DNA of 64,000 bases from Sarcocystis neurona (lineage: Eukaryota; Apicomplexa; Conoidasida; Eucoccidiorida; Sarcocystidae): the NCBI GenBank assembly GCA_000727475.1, contig KL647289.1, positions 4,282,019 through 4,346,018 on the forward strand. Direction: 5' to 3'. The translations under genes and the position numbers were made by a program. Numbering within the stretch: position 1 is the first letter of the stretch; every line of letters begins with the position of its first letter. Shown piece by piece: positions 12,401-25,700 of the stretch. The notes below the pieces were generated by a model that saw only the letters and a list, made by a program, of their open reading frames with translations, was not told where the DNA came from and did not search any database.

Positions 12401-15400
12401 CGTAAACAGGACTAGACGTAGAGTGCCGTCCACTTGCAAAGAAAATAGAATGGGAACGAGAACTACGCTGGCGTGTGGCTTTGCTGCTATAACCTCTTCG
12501 CAGAGCTGTTCCATCACGGAAGAAAAGCGGTGCATCTCTTGGAGCACGGGCACAGCATGGATACCGTGGAACTTCGTTACCTGCCGCAGCAACTGCAGAA
12601 GCTGCCGAACGCGCCATGCGGTCACCGTCTGCAGCAGCAGAGCCCGGTAGACGCGGCGCAAACACGGTATAACAGTCCTAGTCGGATACGGGTACACTGA
12701 GCGCCGCAGAGCCTCCATTTGAACTGGCTCAGCGCAAGAGTTCGCGCTACTCATGGCGTCACATTTGCGTGTGCCAGTCGCGTGTTGATGATGCGCTTCA
12801 CGCAAAAGCGAAGACTTTTTCACGCGATCGCTCGCAGCCGAGACAGTACCTGTCGCGTCTGCACCCCCAGAGGTTCGAGTTCGCTGGTGCTGCTGTTGTC
12901 GTCGAAAAACGGCGGTGGTGACTTTCACGAACTGCCGGCGAACAGAATGAGAGGCGTCGGACATGTCCAACAATAAAGCCCACAACGCAGCAAGTTTACG
13001 ATGCCTTTTTAGCAGGTGCAGCACGTGTGCATCGACGCTGCCACGCTGCGCTTCAGGCAGTGTCAGTCTGCCACACAGCCTGCACATAAACGGCGCACAG
13101 GGAAAACGCGTCTTGTAAACGGTCGTGTTCAGCCATTTATTTGGTCCTCCCATTCGAGAGTCTGCAGGCCGAAACCCGCCAGCTGAACGCTGCAAGGGCA
13201 AGAGAGGGCTCAGGGAGCACCAAAGGATCAAGGCACACCCGCAGTGCCGGACGAGTACGGCATTGTGATTTGAGCGGAGCCCGCCTGCAGACGACCACAG
13301 CTTGTTGAACAGCTTTGCACTGACGGCAGTCTGTTTTGACTTCATAAGGCAACGAACCTACGTGACGATAGCACGTTCTCCGGCGTCTGTATGTGGGTGC
13401 CCCCACACGCAGAAGCGTACTTTGTGCTGCCACGTTGCTGGTGAAAATTTATCTCCCACATAAAGTTTCTCCAGCAGAGTCGCATCCTTACGAGTTTAGC
13501 TTCTGTTGCTGGTAGCACCAGTGATGAACGGCCGGATATCTTCAGGGAAGATTCACGAATGCGTACATTCTTCGAGCATCGCTACACAGCGACCACTTAC
13601 AGCAGCGCAAAAAATTGTGCAGAAGTTGAGTGGCAATTACCTGCAGACAAGAGGGCGCCTCTGAAGGTCCAAAAGCCGCATCAGGTGGGCAGGTGGTTCA
13701 GAATCCACCCCTTCATAGCGACGAGTCGCCGTCAGAATGCTGCTCTCCCTGCGATTGCTGGTGTAGCTCTCTCCAGCGTTGGTACCTTCGAAGAACTGCC
13801 TCTTGTTCTGGAAGGGCTCAGATGAGGCAGGCTTCATTAGGGGTAACCCTCCTCCACCGGCATCCACATCCATTTCTTTGTGTGGCGTCCCCTCCACCCG
13901 GTCACTGCAAGGGAGCTCCCGGGACCCCTGGAGTGAAAAAGAACCTGTCGAACGTGCTGCTGGAACGTCGAGTCCAACCCGCGGCGGAGTTACTCGGCCC
14001 GTGCAAGCTACTGCTGCTGCAGTTGTGTCTTCTGCGCTTTGTCTCGTGGTGTCTGCGAACAAGGCAGATTTGAGGCGCGCTGGATCGCCTTCACTCCGCG
14101 TGCCTTCTTCTGCAGACGTCACACAACTAGCTCCTTCCTTGCTTGCTGAAGCACTCACCGGATGATTCTGCACAACGTACACTGTCCAACCAAGACGTTC
14201 CCACCAGTGACCTACCTCCGCTTCTTCTGCGGTCCGTTGCCCTGTCCAGCTATTCTGTACCGACTGTTCCGGCAGGAGGGAACGCGCTGAATTCGTGATC
14301 GCTACGCCCTCTTTTGCTAGCGCGTTGCAAACTGCAGCTGCTGCCCCGCATTTTACCGCGCATTTTGTAACCGCGCAAGCACGTCTCTTGAAAGATGCAT
14401 CGTCTATGCAGCGAAGTGCAGTATCTCTGCAGGTGCGGGCGCTGTCACCTGTTTCACTAGGTTGCGACAGGTGCTCCTTCTGCAGAGACGGTGGACGGTC
14501 AGAGTACAGCAAGGCAGGCTCCTTGTTGGATGAACAATCTGTCGTCTTGTCTTGGTGAAGTAGGAGAAACGCACGCTGCAGCAGAGAAAGTTCATCGTGG
14601 AACAGCAGTTTTCCTCTATCAACGTGACCGATCGAGTTTTGCAGGCCCACTACCTCGCGCTGGTGGTCCAGTTTCCAGTGCGCTGATTGTCCACGCTGCT
14701 GCTGGCGCTGCTGCTGCTCGTGCGGCGTGCCTTGCTGCGGCTGGTGTTGTTCGTGAAGGCAGCCTTCCGAGCCCTGGAAGCGTGCAAGAATATGGAGCTG
14801 CCGTGCAGCTTCCTTCTGACCTAAAAATTGAAGCATCTTCAACTGCTCTCCAATCCTACGGCTGCTTCGAGGTCTACCGCCAGGCAATGCGGCAGCGGCA
14901 CGCAGCGTCGAAAACGTCTCAGTGGACTCGCGAGCACTTTTGGTCGGATGTCGTTGTTCTGGGAGCAACGTAGTCGCAGCCTTCCGGGCTTCAACGCGTT
15001 GCGCCCGCTCTGCAGTGTCTTGCTTCCCTTCAACGACTACTGCAGTGGCTCTTTCCACAGCAGAAAAAAAGCGTGCGACAGTCGTTGCCTCGTCACCCTT
15101 TTTTCGACCTACCAATTCTCCTTCCCTGCCGCATTGGTACCTCTCTTGAGTTGCCGAAGGCCGTTGTGTTACAGTACTTGCGGGGAACCCAACTTCTACT
15201 GGTTCGCTACTTCCAGATGACAAGGGCACAGCAGCAGAACCTCCGCAAATTTGGCGTGTTGGTTTTAGCTGCACAGCGAAGCCGGACAGCACATTCATCC
15301 ATTCCCTTGCCCTCAGCTCCTCGTAATTCTCCATTTCCTCATCCCAGTGGAGCAATCGCTCAAGTCGAAGCCCTAGCCACTCAATCGCGCTGAACTCTTC

Positions 15401-18400
15401 AGTGACACAAGTGCGGTCATTATTACGCATCAAAGTGCGGGGAGGCGATGTCTCTGTTGTCTGCGACATGTCTTTCCTGTCCGAAGTTCCTGCTTTGTCT
15501 CGCATTGTGTTGAATGGTGCACTTTCCTTCTGCTGCCGCCGCTCTGACCCGCCCCCGCAGCTTCTCTGTCGTCGCCTCTCATGCGCAGTGATCTGCAGTG
15601 GCTGCTGCGCCGTCTGCTGCTGCGTTCTGCGCCCTTCGTATTTCTGGAGCGGTGAATGTGTACCTTCGTTACATCCGCCGGGAGCATATGACGTACACCC
15701 GGCCTCATGGTTTGAGCGCCCTTCGTCTCTCCCCCACCCGACCTGGTAGGACTCCCACAACTGTGCGTGTCCGGCCTGCAACTGCTGTCCCGGTTTGCAG
15801 TGTGACTCTCCCGTATCCCTGTGCTGCTCTAGACGTATTTGCTGTTGGCAGCCTTGCCTCAGCGCAAACCGCGCCGTGTCCTTCTGCGGCGACGTACGCT
15901 GTAGTTGGCCGCCGTTCAAGTGTCTTTGAGATCCGCCTACACACACGGTCGCCTGCACCTTCGCAAGTCTAAACGAATGCCGTACTTGCACCCTGCGACG
16001 CGGGACGACGGTACTGCAGCTTTTGTGGCTATTTTCACGGCGCAGTGCGAAGTTGCTCGCAGCCTGACGGAACGCTGGAATCCACGTGTAAGCTCTCAGC
16101 GCCTTGTTTTGCCGTTGCTTTTGTCGGTTTTGTGCAGGATTCTGCTGTCGTTGCCGTTTTCGTAGGGGGCCCTCTTGCGGCGGCTGCGGCATCACAACAT
16201 TCGCCTTGCTCTGGCTTTTCCGGTATGTATTTTGCATATTGTCAATACACGTGGACAAGTTACGTGGTTTTCCCTGCAACTCCACATATCCCTCTTCATC
16301 ATTTATGTGGTGCGGTATCCCTACATTGGAAGATTCCGGAGTTTCTGCATGCGGCTGATGATGTCTGTTTGTCCAGCACCCCTCTTGTTCACGACTGTCC
16401 TGCAAGCGGAATCCGAAAAACTGTCGTTCTACGATTACTTTTTGTGCAGCAGGTTCCCCCATCGCCTGCCCTACTGTCGACTCTTGACTGTGAAAGTGTG
16501 ACAAATGCTTCTGACCACTTTCATATTCTGTCTCGCTCACCTCGTCCTCGTTCTGCGACGCTCTCAACTGCTTGTCGTTCTGCTGCTCTCGCCGCCCGTT
16601 CCTATGTTCCTCCTTCTCTCGCTCGGGTGCTGCTGAGGCAAACGCATCTGCTAAAGACTGCTTAAGGTGGTAAGGCATATCGAGGGCTGTCTCAGAAATG
16701 ACTGCGGCCGCCAGTGGAGCACCCGCGGCAGCTCCTGAGTTGTTTCGTGTCAACACTTGCAAATTTTTTGCAATCTTTCCGTGCGTTTCGTCCACAATTG
16801 TGTCCTCTGCGCCTTTCTTTGAGGCTACAGTAGCGAATAGAGACTCTACGCGGGCAGAATTCTCAGCATCCACTCCTCCTTCTGCCACACTCCTGGTGGG
16901 CCGTCGCTTTGTTGTCTCATCTGCAGCAGCATTCTGAACCGAATCTCCTGGCCATCCGAATGCGACATCGGTTCCCTTTCGTTCGAACAAAGGCCGCCGA
17001 GGTATCCTGTGATTTCTCAAGCAGGAAGGTGAACACAGCTGAACTCTCAAATCTTGCTGCTGCCTCGAACGCGCCTCCTGCTGCCTGTGTTGCTGCCGCA
17101 ATCGCTCTTGGTGCTTCGACATCCCGACGCGAAGCGTAACACGTTGCTCGGAGCATGCTGGCTGTCTTCTTGAAGCACTCCGTAACATCTGATTGCCACC
17201 ACTTCCTTCCCTCCCTACCACAGATGCCGAATCGCGTGCGCGGCCCACAATCAAACAATTGTGAGAGGAATGCCTTTGTTCAGCGGAAATTGCCGCGATA
17301 GTACACTTGTCGTCTTTCGCAGTCTCTTCCCCTGGACCTGAGAGTTCATCCTCACTCCTCACAGCTTCTCCTCCTGCTGATTGATCCAGCTGTGTGACCT
17401 GCAGGAGCACCAGCTGTCGCGGTTCGGACTCCTCGAGCACGCGGCACTTTCTCTGTCGTCCTTTTCTGGGGGCGCCTTGCTGCGTTTGCTGTGATCCGAG
17501 CCCCTCGCTCTTTTGCTTCCCTCTCCGGAGCTGCGCAGCAAAAGCGACGCTGGCTGTCTTTGTCGGGAACCTGGCCCCTCTAGTGGTTCTCCTCTTCTCC
17601 TTTGTCGGAGCTGTTATAGCACCAAAGGATGGCCTCGTAGCTGTTGCTCGTGCGCAGCACGGGAGCTGCCGAGTAGGTCGCCAGCGGACTGTTTCCGTCC
17701 CGTCGGCACACGCACCAGCACGGAGCGACGCAGTCAACGTAGAAGCGTCAAGTGAAGCTTCATTCCCTGCCGTAGCAGAAGGAATGGTGCCTCGCGTTTC
17801 AGCAAGCGGAGACGCAGCTGGCGCGGCAGAAGATGGAGAATCAGCAGGCAACCCAGGCAACCCACCAGTATATAGCGGAGGAGATGCTGTAGCCGTCTCT
17901 TCAGGAGTCGCAATCGAGAAAGGTGATGCGAATGTTGCCTTATGACGCTTCCGCGTGTGCGAAAAAGGAAGAGGGCTTACGCAGGTATTAGAAACAGAAT
18001 CCGTTACGGAGCTTCTCGTGCTCCAGTCGGCTCTTCGTCTCTTTGCGGTTGTGCAGCTGCCGCGAAAGAAGACACCTGAGCGCTCGAAACGGGGGCGGCC
18101 TCGTTGCTTAACGGGTTCCTTTTGACAGAGGCGCTGCTGTTGAGAGTCCGGCTGCAGGGATCTACCGCGTCTCTGCGCATTAGTCCGACGCGACAGCGCC
18201 CCGCTGCGCTCATCTTTTGCCTTCCGGTCCTTCTCATGGCAGACAGCCGCAGCAGCACGCGCGAGCTGCGCAAGCAGTGTACGCTTACAGGGAGTAGCAG
18301 TGGACGCAGAGGGAAACCCAGCCAGTAGCCCTCTTTCTTCTGTAGGTGTCATTACAGCCACGGTCTGTGAAGCCTCTTCTCCTACGCCTGCTGCCAGCGC

Positions 18401-18523
18401 TCTAGTAGCGTGTGCGTGTCTTAGTTGGACACAACGAGACGTAGAACGTACGGGCTCGGCAGTGACCTCTCCCAGCGTCCGCCGCAGCAGGGTGTCTACG
18501 CCGGCCTCCCCACGTGACGCCAT
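6466..18523 (-). CDS. Giant orphan protein (about 3,700 residues), at least three huge exons; possibly nuclear
   Basis: Three enormous open frames on one strand are best read as exons of one gene: A (18523-13641), B (acceptor at 13319 or 13208, to 11002) and C (10505-6466). The B/C joint is excellent: donor ACAG/GTCGGA and a pyrimidine-rich acceptor at 10506, phase 1 on both sides. A ends at a strong CAG/GTAATT donor in phase 2; two phase-2 acceptors exist before B, so that border is open. A is basic and rich in Gln, Arg and Ser, has an AT-hook-like core (KQRGRPRF) and several Lys/Arg clusters. B has CRLCGR plus downstream His residues (about 13000-13090) and FCGKDDCPSCGRLL (about 11440-11480), both zinc-finger-like. 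C has one strongly hydrophobic helix (about 7812-7875). No known family was recognised. The first in-frame ATG is at 18523, but the frame is open to 18815, so a 5' exon may precede. A chromatin role is inference only. Confidence 0.7.
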
Positions 18524-19780
18524 TGGACTACCCCAGAGAGCGACAGAACAGAGTGATGCGAAATCGCCAGGTCCAACAGTCAGGCAGCTAAGACGACTCT
18601 CCAAGGAGTGAAGCAGGCCTCGCCCACAAGACAGACGCGAGCTACAGTCAGCTGTTCCCTCACGTAACAGCAGTCCCCGCGCATATCCGATCAGCACCGC
18701 TCTCGCTTCGGCGCTGCCGACCCTTGTGCAGCTTGTGGTGGTACTGCTCGGTGGGAGAGTCCTTCGTGCGGCCAGCGGTGCTGGTCTCGCGGCCGACGAT
18801 ATAGGCAGAACTGCTTAACCGCCAAGCCACTAAGCAACAACACGCAGGGTGCCATAACGCCAGATGTGACACAACGAAAAACCAGTTTCCCCAGTTGAGG
18901 CTACTAGAGAGGATGTTGCAGAATCTCGCACGCATACGCTGCTGAAGGGAAACAGCAGCGCGGTCGGCAGTCCGTGTCTCACTCTACATCCCCTTTCAGG
19001 TACACATACTTGTCGCCGCCTTCCGCCTGTCGAACGGCGTGCTAACAGCAGTGGTCGTAGCCGCAGCTCCTTTTTCAGCCAAAGTGTCTGCCGCGTGAGG
19101 CTATGGACGCGTGATACCGACATCTTCTGCTCCGCCACCAGACATAGGGAAGGCAAAACAACCGCCACTCAGAGGAAAGGATATCGATGTAGGGTGCCAG
19201 GGGCAGTTTCCTCTCTACAGCTGAAACTAAGACTTGCAGCGGAAATTTAACGGCCTCGACAACGTGTTGTGTACGTCGATTATCCGGTGTCGGATAACCG
19301 ACGTTTCATACTGCAAAGCAGAGTGCAGAAAGGGACTCGATGCGCAGCACCACGCGTGGGGCACCGTTGCAAACATGTACTGGACGATATAGGATCGCCA
19401 CACACTCCCCACTGACGAACAGCAGCAATGAACGACACCAGTATTTTACATGCATGCATCCACGAAAATAACAAGCACGCGGTGGCGAATAGCATCTGAA
19501 GAGCCGCGGGAGTCACGACTAAGGAAAGAAGCAAAACTGGACCTTCACGCAAGGGAAGCGCTACTTCTGTACCCGTCTCTGGAGGATAAGGGAAGCCACG
19601 GGAAAAACGAAGCCGCACACCTATGGTGGAGACACAGGAGCACAGTGCGCGGCAGGCCCTCCATCTAAGTGGTGGGTCGGAGTCGCTCAAACAGCAGCAA
19701 CACAAAACCTCGAGGACCAGAACACGCTAGAACGTAACATCATAAAACACCTCCACGAGATAGGACTGGCAGCAACGGTG

Positions 19781-19893
19781 GTAGCTTGAGCAGTAGCGAG
19801 GGCAACAAAAGCAGCGGCGAGAGCAAAAGAACAGCGAGAGCAACAAAAGCAACGGCGACAGCCGTACTCCGGCAGCAAGAGCAGCAGCGGCGC
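19781..19893. repeat. Imperfect AGCAACAAAAG/GCGGCGAGAGC low-complexity repeat
   Basis: About 110 bp of purine-rich sequence is built from degenerate copies of AGCAACAAAAGC and AGCGGCGAGAGC units. It lies in the spacer upstream of the giant gene. Similar CAG/CAA-like tracts are common in coccidian genomes; no coding role is evident. Confidence 0.6.
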
Positions 19894-20173
19894 CAGCGTA
19901 ACTATGAGACCTATAAAGTGGAACTAGAAATCCGATTGGGCAGCGGTGGCGGGGACTAAGGCGTTGAGCTGAAGTGGTCAGAAAAATCTGCAAGAGGGGG
20001 TGGAACGCCGTAGCGCCGGCAATGTCCCGGCGCGGCCGCTACCTGCAAAATCTCATGAGCAAGAGTAGGCGAGAATAATCAGCATACTGTTTATACGGAG
20101 AAAGAACAGGAGACACATACCATTGTTCTCCTTCTTGAAGGAAAGTACTGAGGCTCGCGACTGTTAGAGGGGG

Positions 20174-20260
20174 CAGAGTTGGGCAGCCGCTGGCGGACCT
20201 ACAGTGGGAAGAGTTGGGTGGCCGCTAGATGGCCGGCGCACCAGGACACACCAGGACACG
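20174..20260. repeat. Short imperfect direct repeats
   Basis: GAGTTGGGCAGCCGCTGG is followed 34 bp later by GAGTTGGGTGGCCGCTAG. Just beyond is a tandem pair of CACCAGGACA. They look like decayed minisatellite units in non-coding DNA. Confidence 0.6.
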
Positions 20261-20858
20261 AGGCCGATTGTTTACAGTGAGTGACAGTCGAAGCAAGCAT
20301 GCGTTTAATGCCGCTCGACGGAGGGACACAGGCGGGCCTACAACAGGTGTGAGGCTATATTCCAATTTGCTGGCGTGTCATCGCTTGACGCCGGCTGCTT
20401 CCGCAGGGTAATGGGTGAAAAGCATACCGAAACTATGCGTACGCTCACTCGTTCGCAAGCAGGCATCCCTACGTGTTTTCCCCTCACTACGTGTATATGC
20501 ATATGTCTTGAAGACGCGCGTGCGCTTGCATGTATGCCGGCGTCTTTTGTCGAGGGGCCCACACATACCCGTTAGAAAGGAAGTGCCTCTGCTCTTAAGT
20601 GTAGCTGAGGTATGTATGAAACTGCCGTACCTTCGAAAAAAATCCTTTTGAGGGAGAGTTGACATGAATGTGCACACGAAAAAGTTGGTTATAGACAGCG
20701 AAAGAGAGCGAGGCAACTCAGATGTGCTACGAACCGTCCCCGGATGTACATATCCTGACACTGAAGAGACGAAGTATGGCGATACAATATTGCCGCCGAA
20801 ACACGAGTAAATCTCCTCAATCATATTCGGAACTTTCGAAGGGTTGAAACCCTGTTCG

Positions 20859-21246
20859 CTAGCGATGAAGACGACGCATGCCCCTGCAGACTTCAGGTTC
20901 AGCGCGCCGGCTAGAGCTGTGTCTCGTCACCTCCGGCCCCGCGCCTTCGGCGGCAGCAGCGCCCGCAGCAAGAAGTGTGGGTGACACACTCACCAGTTTT
21001 TCTCGACACGGGGAGCCGAAACGGCCTCCATATGATTCTGACTGTAAAGGGGAGCTGGAGTGGCTAGAGTGTGGGTAGGTACCGTTTCCCGGCTTACCTG
21101 CAGTCGATACTACCACTGCTGCTCCAGCCGCTCTAAGCTGTTTGCAAGACCGCCGCGCCTTGCGTGCGGCTCGCCCGGCCGTTGCCCTTGCTTTACTGCC
21201 CCCGCGGTTCCTGGAATTCCTACGAGCGCTGCCGCCGCGGCCGCCA
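20859..21246 (-). other. GC-rich open frame, possible exon (Arg/Gly/Ala-rich)
   Basis: A markedly GC-rich island is open on the minus strand for about 128 codons, ending in TAG at 20859. The peptide begins GGRGGSARRNSRNRGG, then turns basic and Ala-rich. A good donor (ACTGCAG/GTAAGCC) lies inside at about 21100. It has no ATG at its start. It could be an internal exon of an unmapped upstream part of the giant gene, or a CpG-rich promoter. Weakly supported. Confidence 0.25.
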
Positions 21247-22735
21247 CTATTGCTGCCCCTTCATGAGTAGCAGGACACGATTGAGATCTTCTGTTGCTGC
21301 AGGGATTACATAGTTTCTGCGGAGCGGAGAGATGAACTTTGTAATGTAGAGGAGTTAAAGCGACACCTGTCGAGCTCGACTTCGACAGATCGATGATTCA
21401 CTGGAGGGCACCTAGTACAGTACTCGTCGTACACCTAGGCGGTATTTGCAGTGGCAGCGACGTCATGCCCTCATAGCAGTCGACCTCTGTTGTCAGCCAC
21501 CTCATTGTTCATGAGCCAGGCCGATCCATTATAGTGCACAACGGCAACAAGCGCAAGACCATGTAGGGTGGTACGTACGTAGGTGGTAGTATTTGCGTCG
21601 ATATCAAGGATTGAGGCTCTACTCGAGTCAGCCCTCCACAGTGAAAACCACCCGCAACACAAAATTGGAATGAGGCCGTCCCACGACCAAATGGGATTGT
21701 ACCAGGCAACGGGAATGCGGAGGACAGCAGCAACTGTGCAAATTTTGAAAATCTTGGACACATGAAAGCTGAACCAAAGAGCAGCAAAAGACGGCAATTC
21801 TTGAGAGCTCAAAGGTTGTGATGGTCTCGTTGTAAGTCACACATTAGGACCCCAGCAGATCACAATTTCTCTGAATACTGAGTTCCCAGTGCTACTCTAG
21901 GCTCTAGCAAGAGCGAGCGATCTTGTGTACCGCTGCCGTGCAGCGTGCCTCGACGTTTCTGATTTGAAGCGTTGATTTCACGTATTCTGGTCGCCGCATG
22001 TCTTCGACGACAGAGTATATGCACAGAAATTGTCACTATTTACTCTGTACAGTGCACTTTAGTGCTCGACTGCAGCTCCCACTTTCGCCGATCTTCCTGC
22101 GTTCCCTTCTATATGCGGTAACGAAGATCGGCTGTGACAACTACGAGGGCTCAGCAAGAAACAAACATCTGTGCGCGCTTCAGACAATGATATTGAGTTA
22201 TGCACGCGTTCTCTACAGCACGCCACTATACATATTTTCTGACTAGCCGGAGGCAGCACACGAAAGTAATAATTAGAGGCGGCAAAAGTTAGAGAGGAGG
22301 GCAGTCGCCTAGCGAGTTACAGCAAAGAATGTGTCCGACCTGCACGGATCTACTTTCCATCGCGTCTGTCTTTCACGTGCGTACATACGCTGTGAACAAC
22401 AACAACTTGCTCCACGCTCAACGCCAAAGGAAATACATTCAATCAGGTTGCTGGGTGTGCCTGTGTCTGACTCAACGGTAAGTCGGCGAATGCAAATGCC
22501 ACTGACGGAGCCGCGGCCACCGTACGCATTCTTCGTCACTGAAGCAGAACCAACTGCACACTTTCACTGATGTCCTGGAGTCTTGTTGGCACAAACGGAT
22601 AAAGAATGTACAACGCGGAGCGCCTTTCTGAACAGTGAATTCGCGCATACGGTTCAGCTGCGCCGCACTGCACGCCCAGCTTGTAACTACCCATATGACC
22701 GTACGAATGTGCGTGGCATTGATCAGATTTTGTAT

Positions 22736-25700
22736 TCATGCCCTTGTGGAGCACTTGCGCGGAAACGCTGTGAAGGAGTCTTCGCACGACGCCTCGCTTC
22801 CTGGTTCGTGCAGCAGACGCCTGCGTTGATCCAGAAGAAATGTGAGTTTTTCCTTCTCGTCTCTTAACAATCTCCATATGCAGAAGGGCAAGAACACTAG
22901 CTGCCAGCCTTCAGCCTGCAGGAGACGCACCGTCGCGCCAACTTCGCTTTTGAGCACATACGGCGGACCATCGCCACCGGAAGCAACGTGGGGTAAAATG
23001 ATGTCAGCGAGAGACGATGCGTTTTGTTTCGTCGCCATTAGGCTTGGGGGGAGCTTAACCGTTGACGCCGCTACCGAAGGAGCGCAATTGACAGTGCCTT
23101 CGTCAACAGCTTGAACAGTGTCGATGCCACGGGCGCTGACTTGTGGTGCAGCACGCTGGAGAACCTGTGCTCCGTCGAGACAGAAAGCCCTACCACACAG
23201 AAGATGAGGGAGGTGACAATGTGACACGGGGCAGTCTGTGTGCTTGCCTTGCTTGGTGAAATGCTGTGGCGGGCCGAAGTTAGAGGTCGTTGAAGAACAG
23301 GTGAAAACGGTAGCGGCTGTCCTGTGCATCCGCTGGAAACACTGGGGAGAAAGGAAAAGATATGCGATAGGCCGAGTAGTCTCGGCTGCCAAAAAAGAGT
23401 AAAGCCCTGTTGATAAGTACACCTGAGTTCCGTATCGCACCCGCAAAGCAGAGAAAGGAGGCAACAGAGTAGCTCGATGTTGCGTTGTACAAAATAATTT
23501 CAGTGTTCGCACACACATGCGTTCAGAAAAGACACATCGGTGCGTGTACGGCAGCCCCTAATCATGCTGGTCTACAGTCAGGTTAGCTGGCATCTAATTT
23601 AGAAGTGCTTAGCGGCCAAGTCCACCTGAAAGACATTTTCACGTGAGATACGGCACACCGAAATGTGGGCTCACGACACGCAGCCACAATGGTAAACATA
23701 CTTGCACGCTGATGCCGGCGAGTTGGAGTAGCCTCTCAAGTTCCGCTCCAACAGTTGGTGACGTAAAGGACACCTGTGACTTTGGGTGCATCAAGCTGCC
23801 TGAAGCGTGGCAAGAGCTGCTGATAAAGTTTCGGTGACCATCTCCTCCTCCTGCTGGAACGGGCGCTGCACTCAGACGAGGAAGTGCTTTTAACAGGAAA
23901 GAAGGCATAGCAGGCACGTACTTGATGATAAGGGAACAAAGCGCCTGTAAAAACACCAAGCCAACAAAAGCTCTGTCGTGGCACGGTCAACCCCCACAGG
24001 GCACGCGGCCAATGAAATGCGAAGCGTTTGAACCCGAAGCGTGATCTTCCACTGTGATAGCGGTCAGAACAATCACGTGCGTGTAAAGGTCTGCATTTGA
24101 CCTGACTGTTCATCTTTGACACGCTGGTACACCTCGTCCTTCCCGGTGCACATGCGGTGTATATGCGCTAGAGTACGTACACTCTACGTCAAACAATCAA
24201 CAGATGCACAAAGACGGCGAAAAAAGCTCGACGTAAGACTGTAACTACTCGCCCTCGAAGTGCTTCCGCTGGCACAAGCGTGTAAATCTTAACGGCCTCA
24301 CAAGCACACACGTCCGTGCGAAAAAAAGAAAAAAGACGACAGGCGTCTAAATAAACGTACACAGGCGGGCGGAGCTTCGTTCGTACGTAATACCTACACC
24401 CCTTGAAAAAAATGTCCACGAGTAGACGCACTGATTCTTCTGTTTCAAAATTACTGGACGCATTATAGGAGGATGTGGTCGATACTCCGTAAAACCCGCT
24501 TTGCCAGGAGGATGACATAGCGCACACTGGTTGCCATACTCACATGCTGCTGGTATGGCTCTAAGGTGTTTAAAGCCTCTGCGACAGCTTTTTCGCCCGC
24601 GGCGCTCTGGTGCGTCCTTCTGCTGCAGTGTTGTTCTCGCCCGTGCGATGCGCCGTCCTGCCAGGCTCTCACGTATGCGTTACGCAGAGCCGCTACGACC
24701 CGCTGACACACGACAGCGAGTACACCGTCCTCTGGAACATCATCCATTACAGCGTTGATTAGTGTCGACGATAGGAATTCTTTCGCCGGCGCTGCACCTG
24801 GCGCCGAGAGCGGCGCAGCTAGCCTTCCCGTTTCTCTAGCGGGAGCCGTCAACGAGGCTGGAAGGTTGGTGACTTTTGCACGGCGGTGATTCGGGGAACA
24901 GTCGCTCACATCGTATTGTTGACTGTAAGTTTGAGAAATACTCTCTTTTGAAGTCACCGAAGAGGACACGGCTGCAGATGCATTCGTTGGGTGTAGAGGG
25001 GCTCTCGTCAATCCGTTCGAGCGGCCTCCAGTCCTCGAAGAGTCCAGCTGAGGTCCTAGAAAAGGTGCGCGGCGATGTTTTCCATAAGGGTACAAGCAAA
25101 ACTGCGCACGAAGAAGGCAGAATGCACCACAACCACAATTGCGCTGAATGGACATTATCAGTACCGTAGTTCAGACAACTTGCGAGCGCAGGCGTCCTTT
25201 CCAGAAGCCGTAACACATACCTAGGTTTACAGCAGTAATGTAGAGCAGACGCGCGAACTGTGCATAGCTGGGCAAATGCGTATATCTAGTTTTTACGTTC
25301 CTGTGGTGGCACACACATTCATGGGTAGACACTTTCCTCGCGGGAATTTGCTGAGGTGTGACAAACGTAGAATACGAGGCTATTTTACTCCGTGTAAGAA
25401 TGCGTTTCAGTATTCCTACCAAGGAATACGCGCAGGAGAGCACGTCCGGGACCGAAAAAACGTCTGAGCATAGCATGAGAAGAAACCGTCGCATTAGCAC
25501 ACGCTCAAGCGAATGCCAGACATCCCTCTGCGTGTAGCTGCAAACGAGTGCGGCGGCCATGTCTTCAGCGTGTAGAAGAGGTTGTTCAACAGCACCTCCT
25601 TGATCCCGTGGATCTAGGACACGAGCAGAGTACCTCTGTGCAGACAGCACAACGCTTGTCATCCATTCCGCTAATTCAGCAGACACGGGCTGGCCTTCTG

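Larger units (their letters stand above)
18816..22735. other. Long gene-poor spacer between the giant gene and PEX3
   Basis: No secure gene. It must contain the promoter or 5' exons of the giant gene and the PEX3 3' UTR. A minus-strand ATG near 19120 (MSVSRVHSLT...) is followed by a CAA/GTATGTG donor and could be a first exon of the giant gene, but I found no matching phase-0 acceptor. It also holds the AGCAACAAAAG-type repeats (19781-19893), a 34-bp-spaced duplication (20174-20241) and the GC-rich open stretch at 20859-21246. A minus-strand frame at 21471-21812 begins with TTG, not ATG. Confidence 0.35.

Noticed and set aside
17394..17945. Plus-strand 183-codon frame
   Set aside because: Lies opposite the Arg/Ser-rich first giant exon; composition is a mirror of that exon.
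13641..18697. Start of the giant gene at 18697
   Set aside because: The codon there is GTG, not ATG; the first in-frame ATG is at 18523 and the frame is open to 18815.
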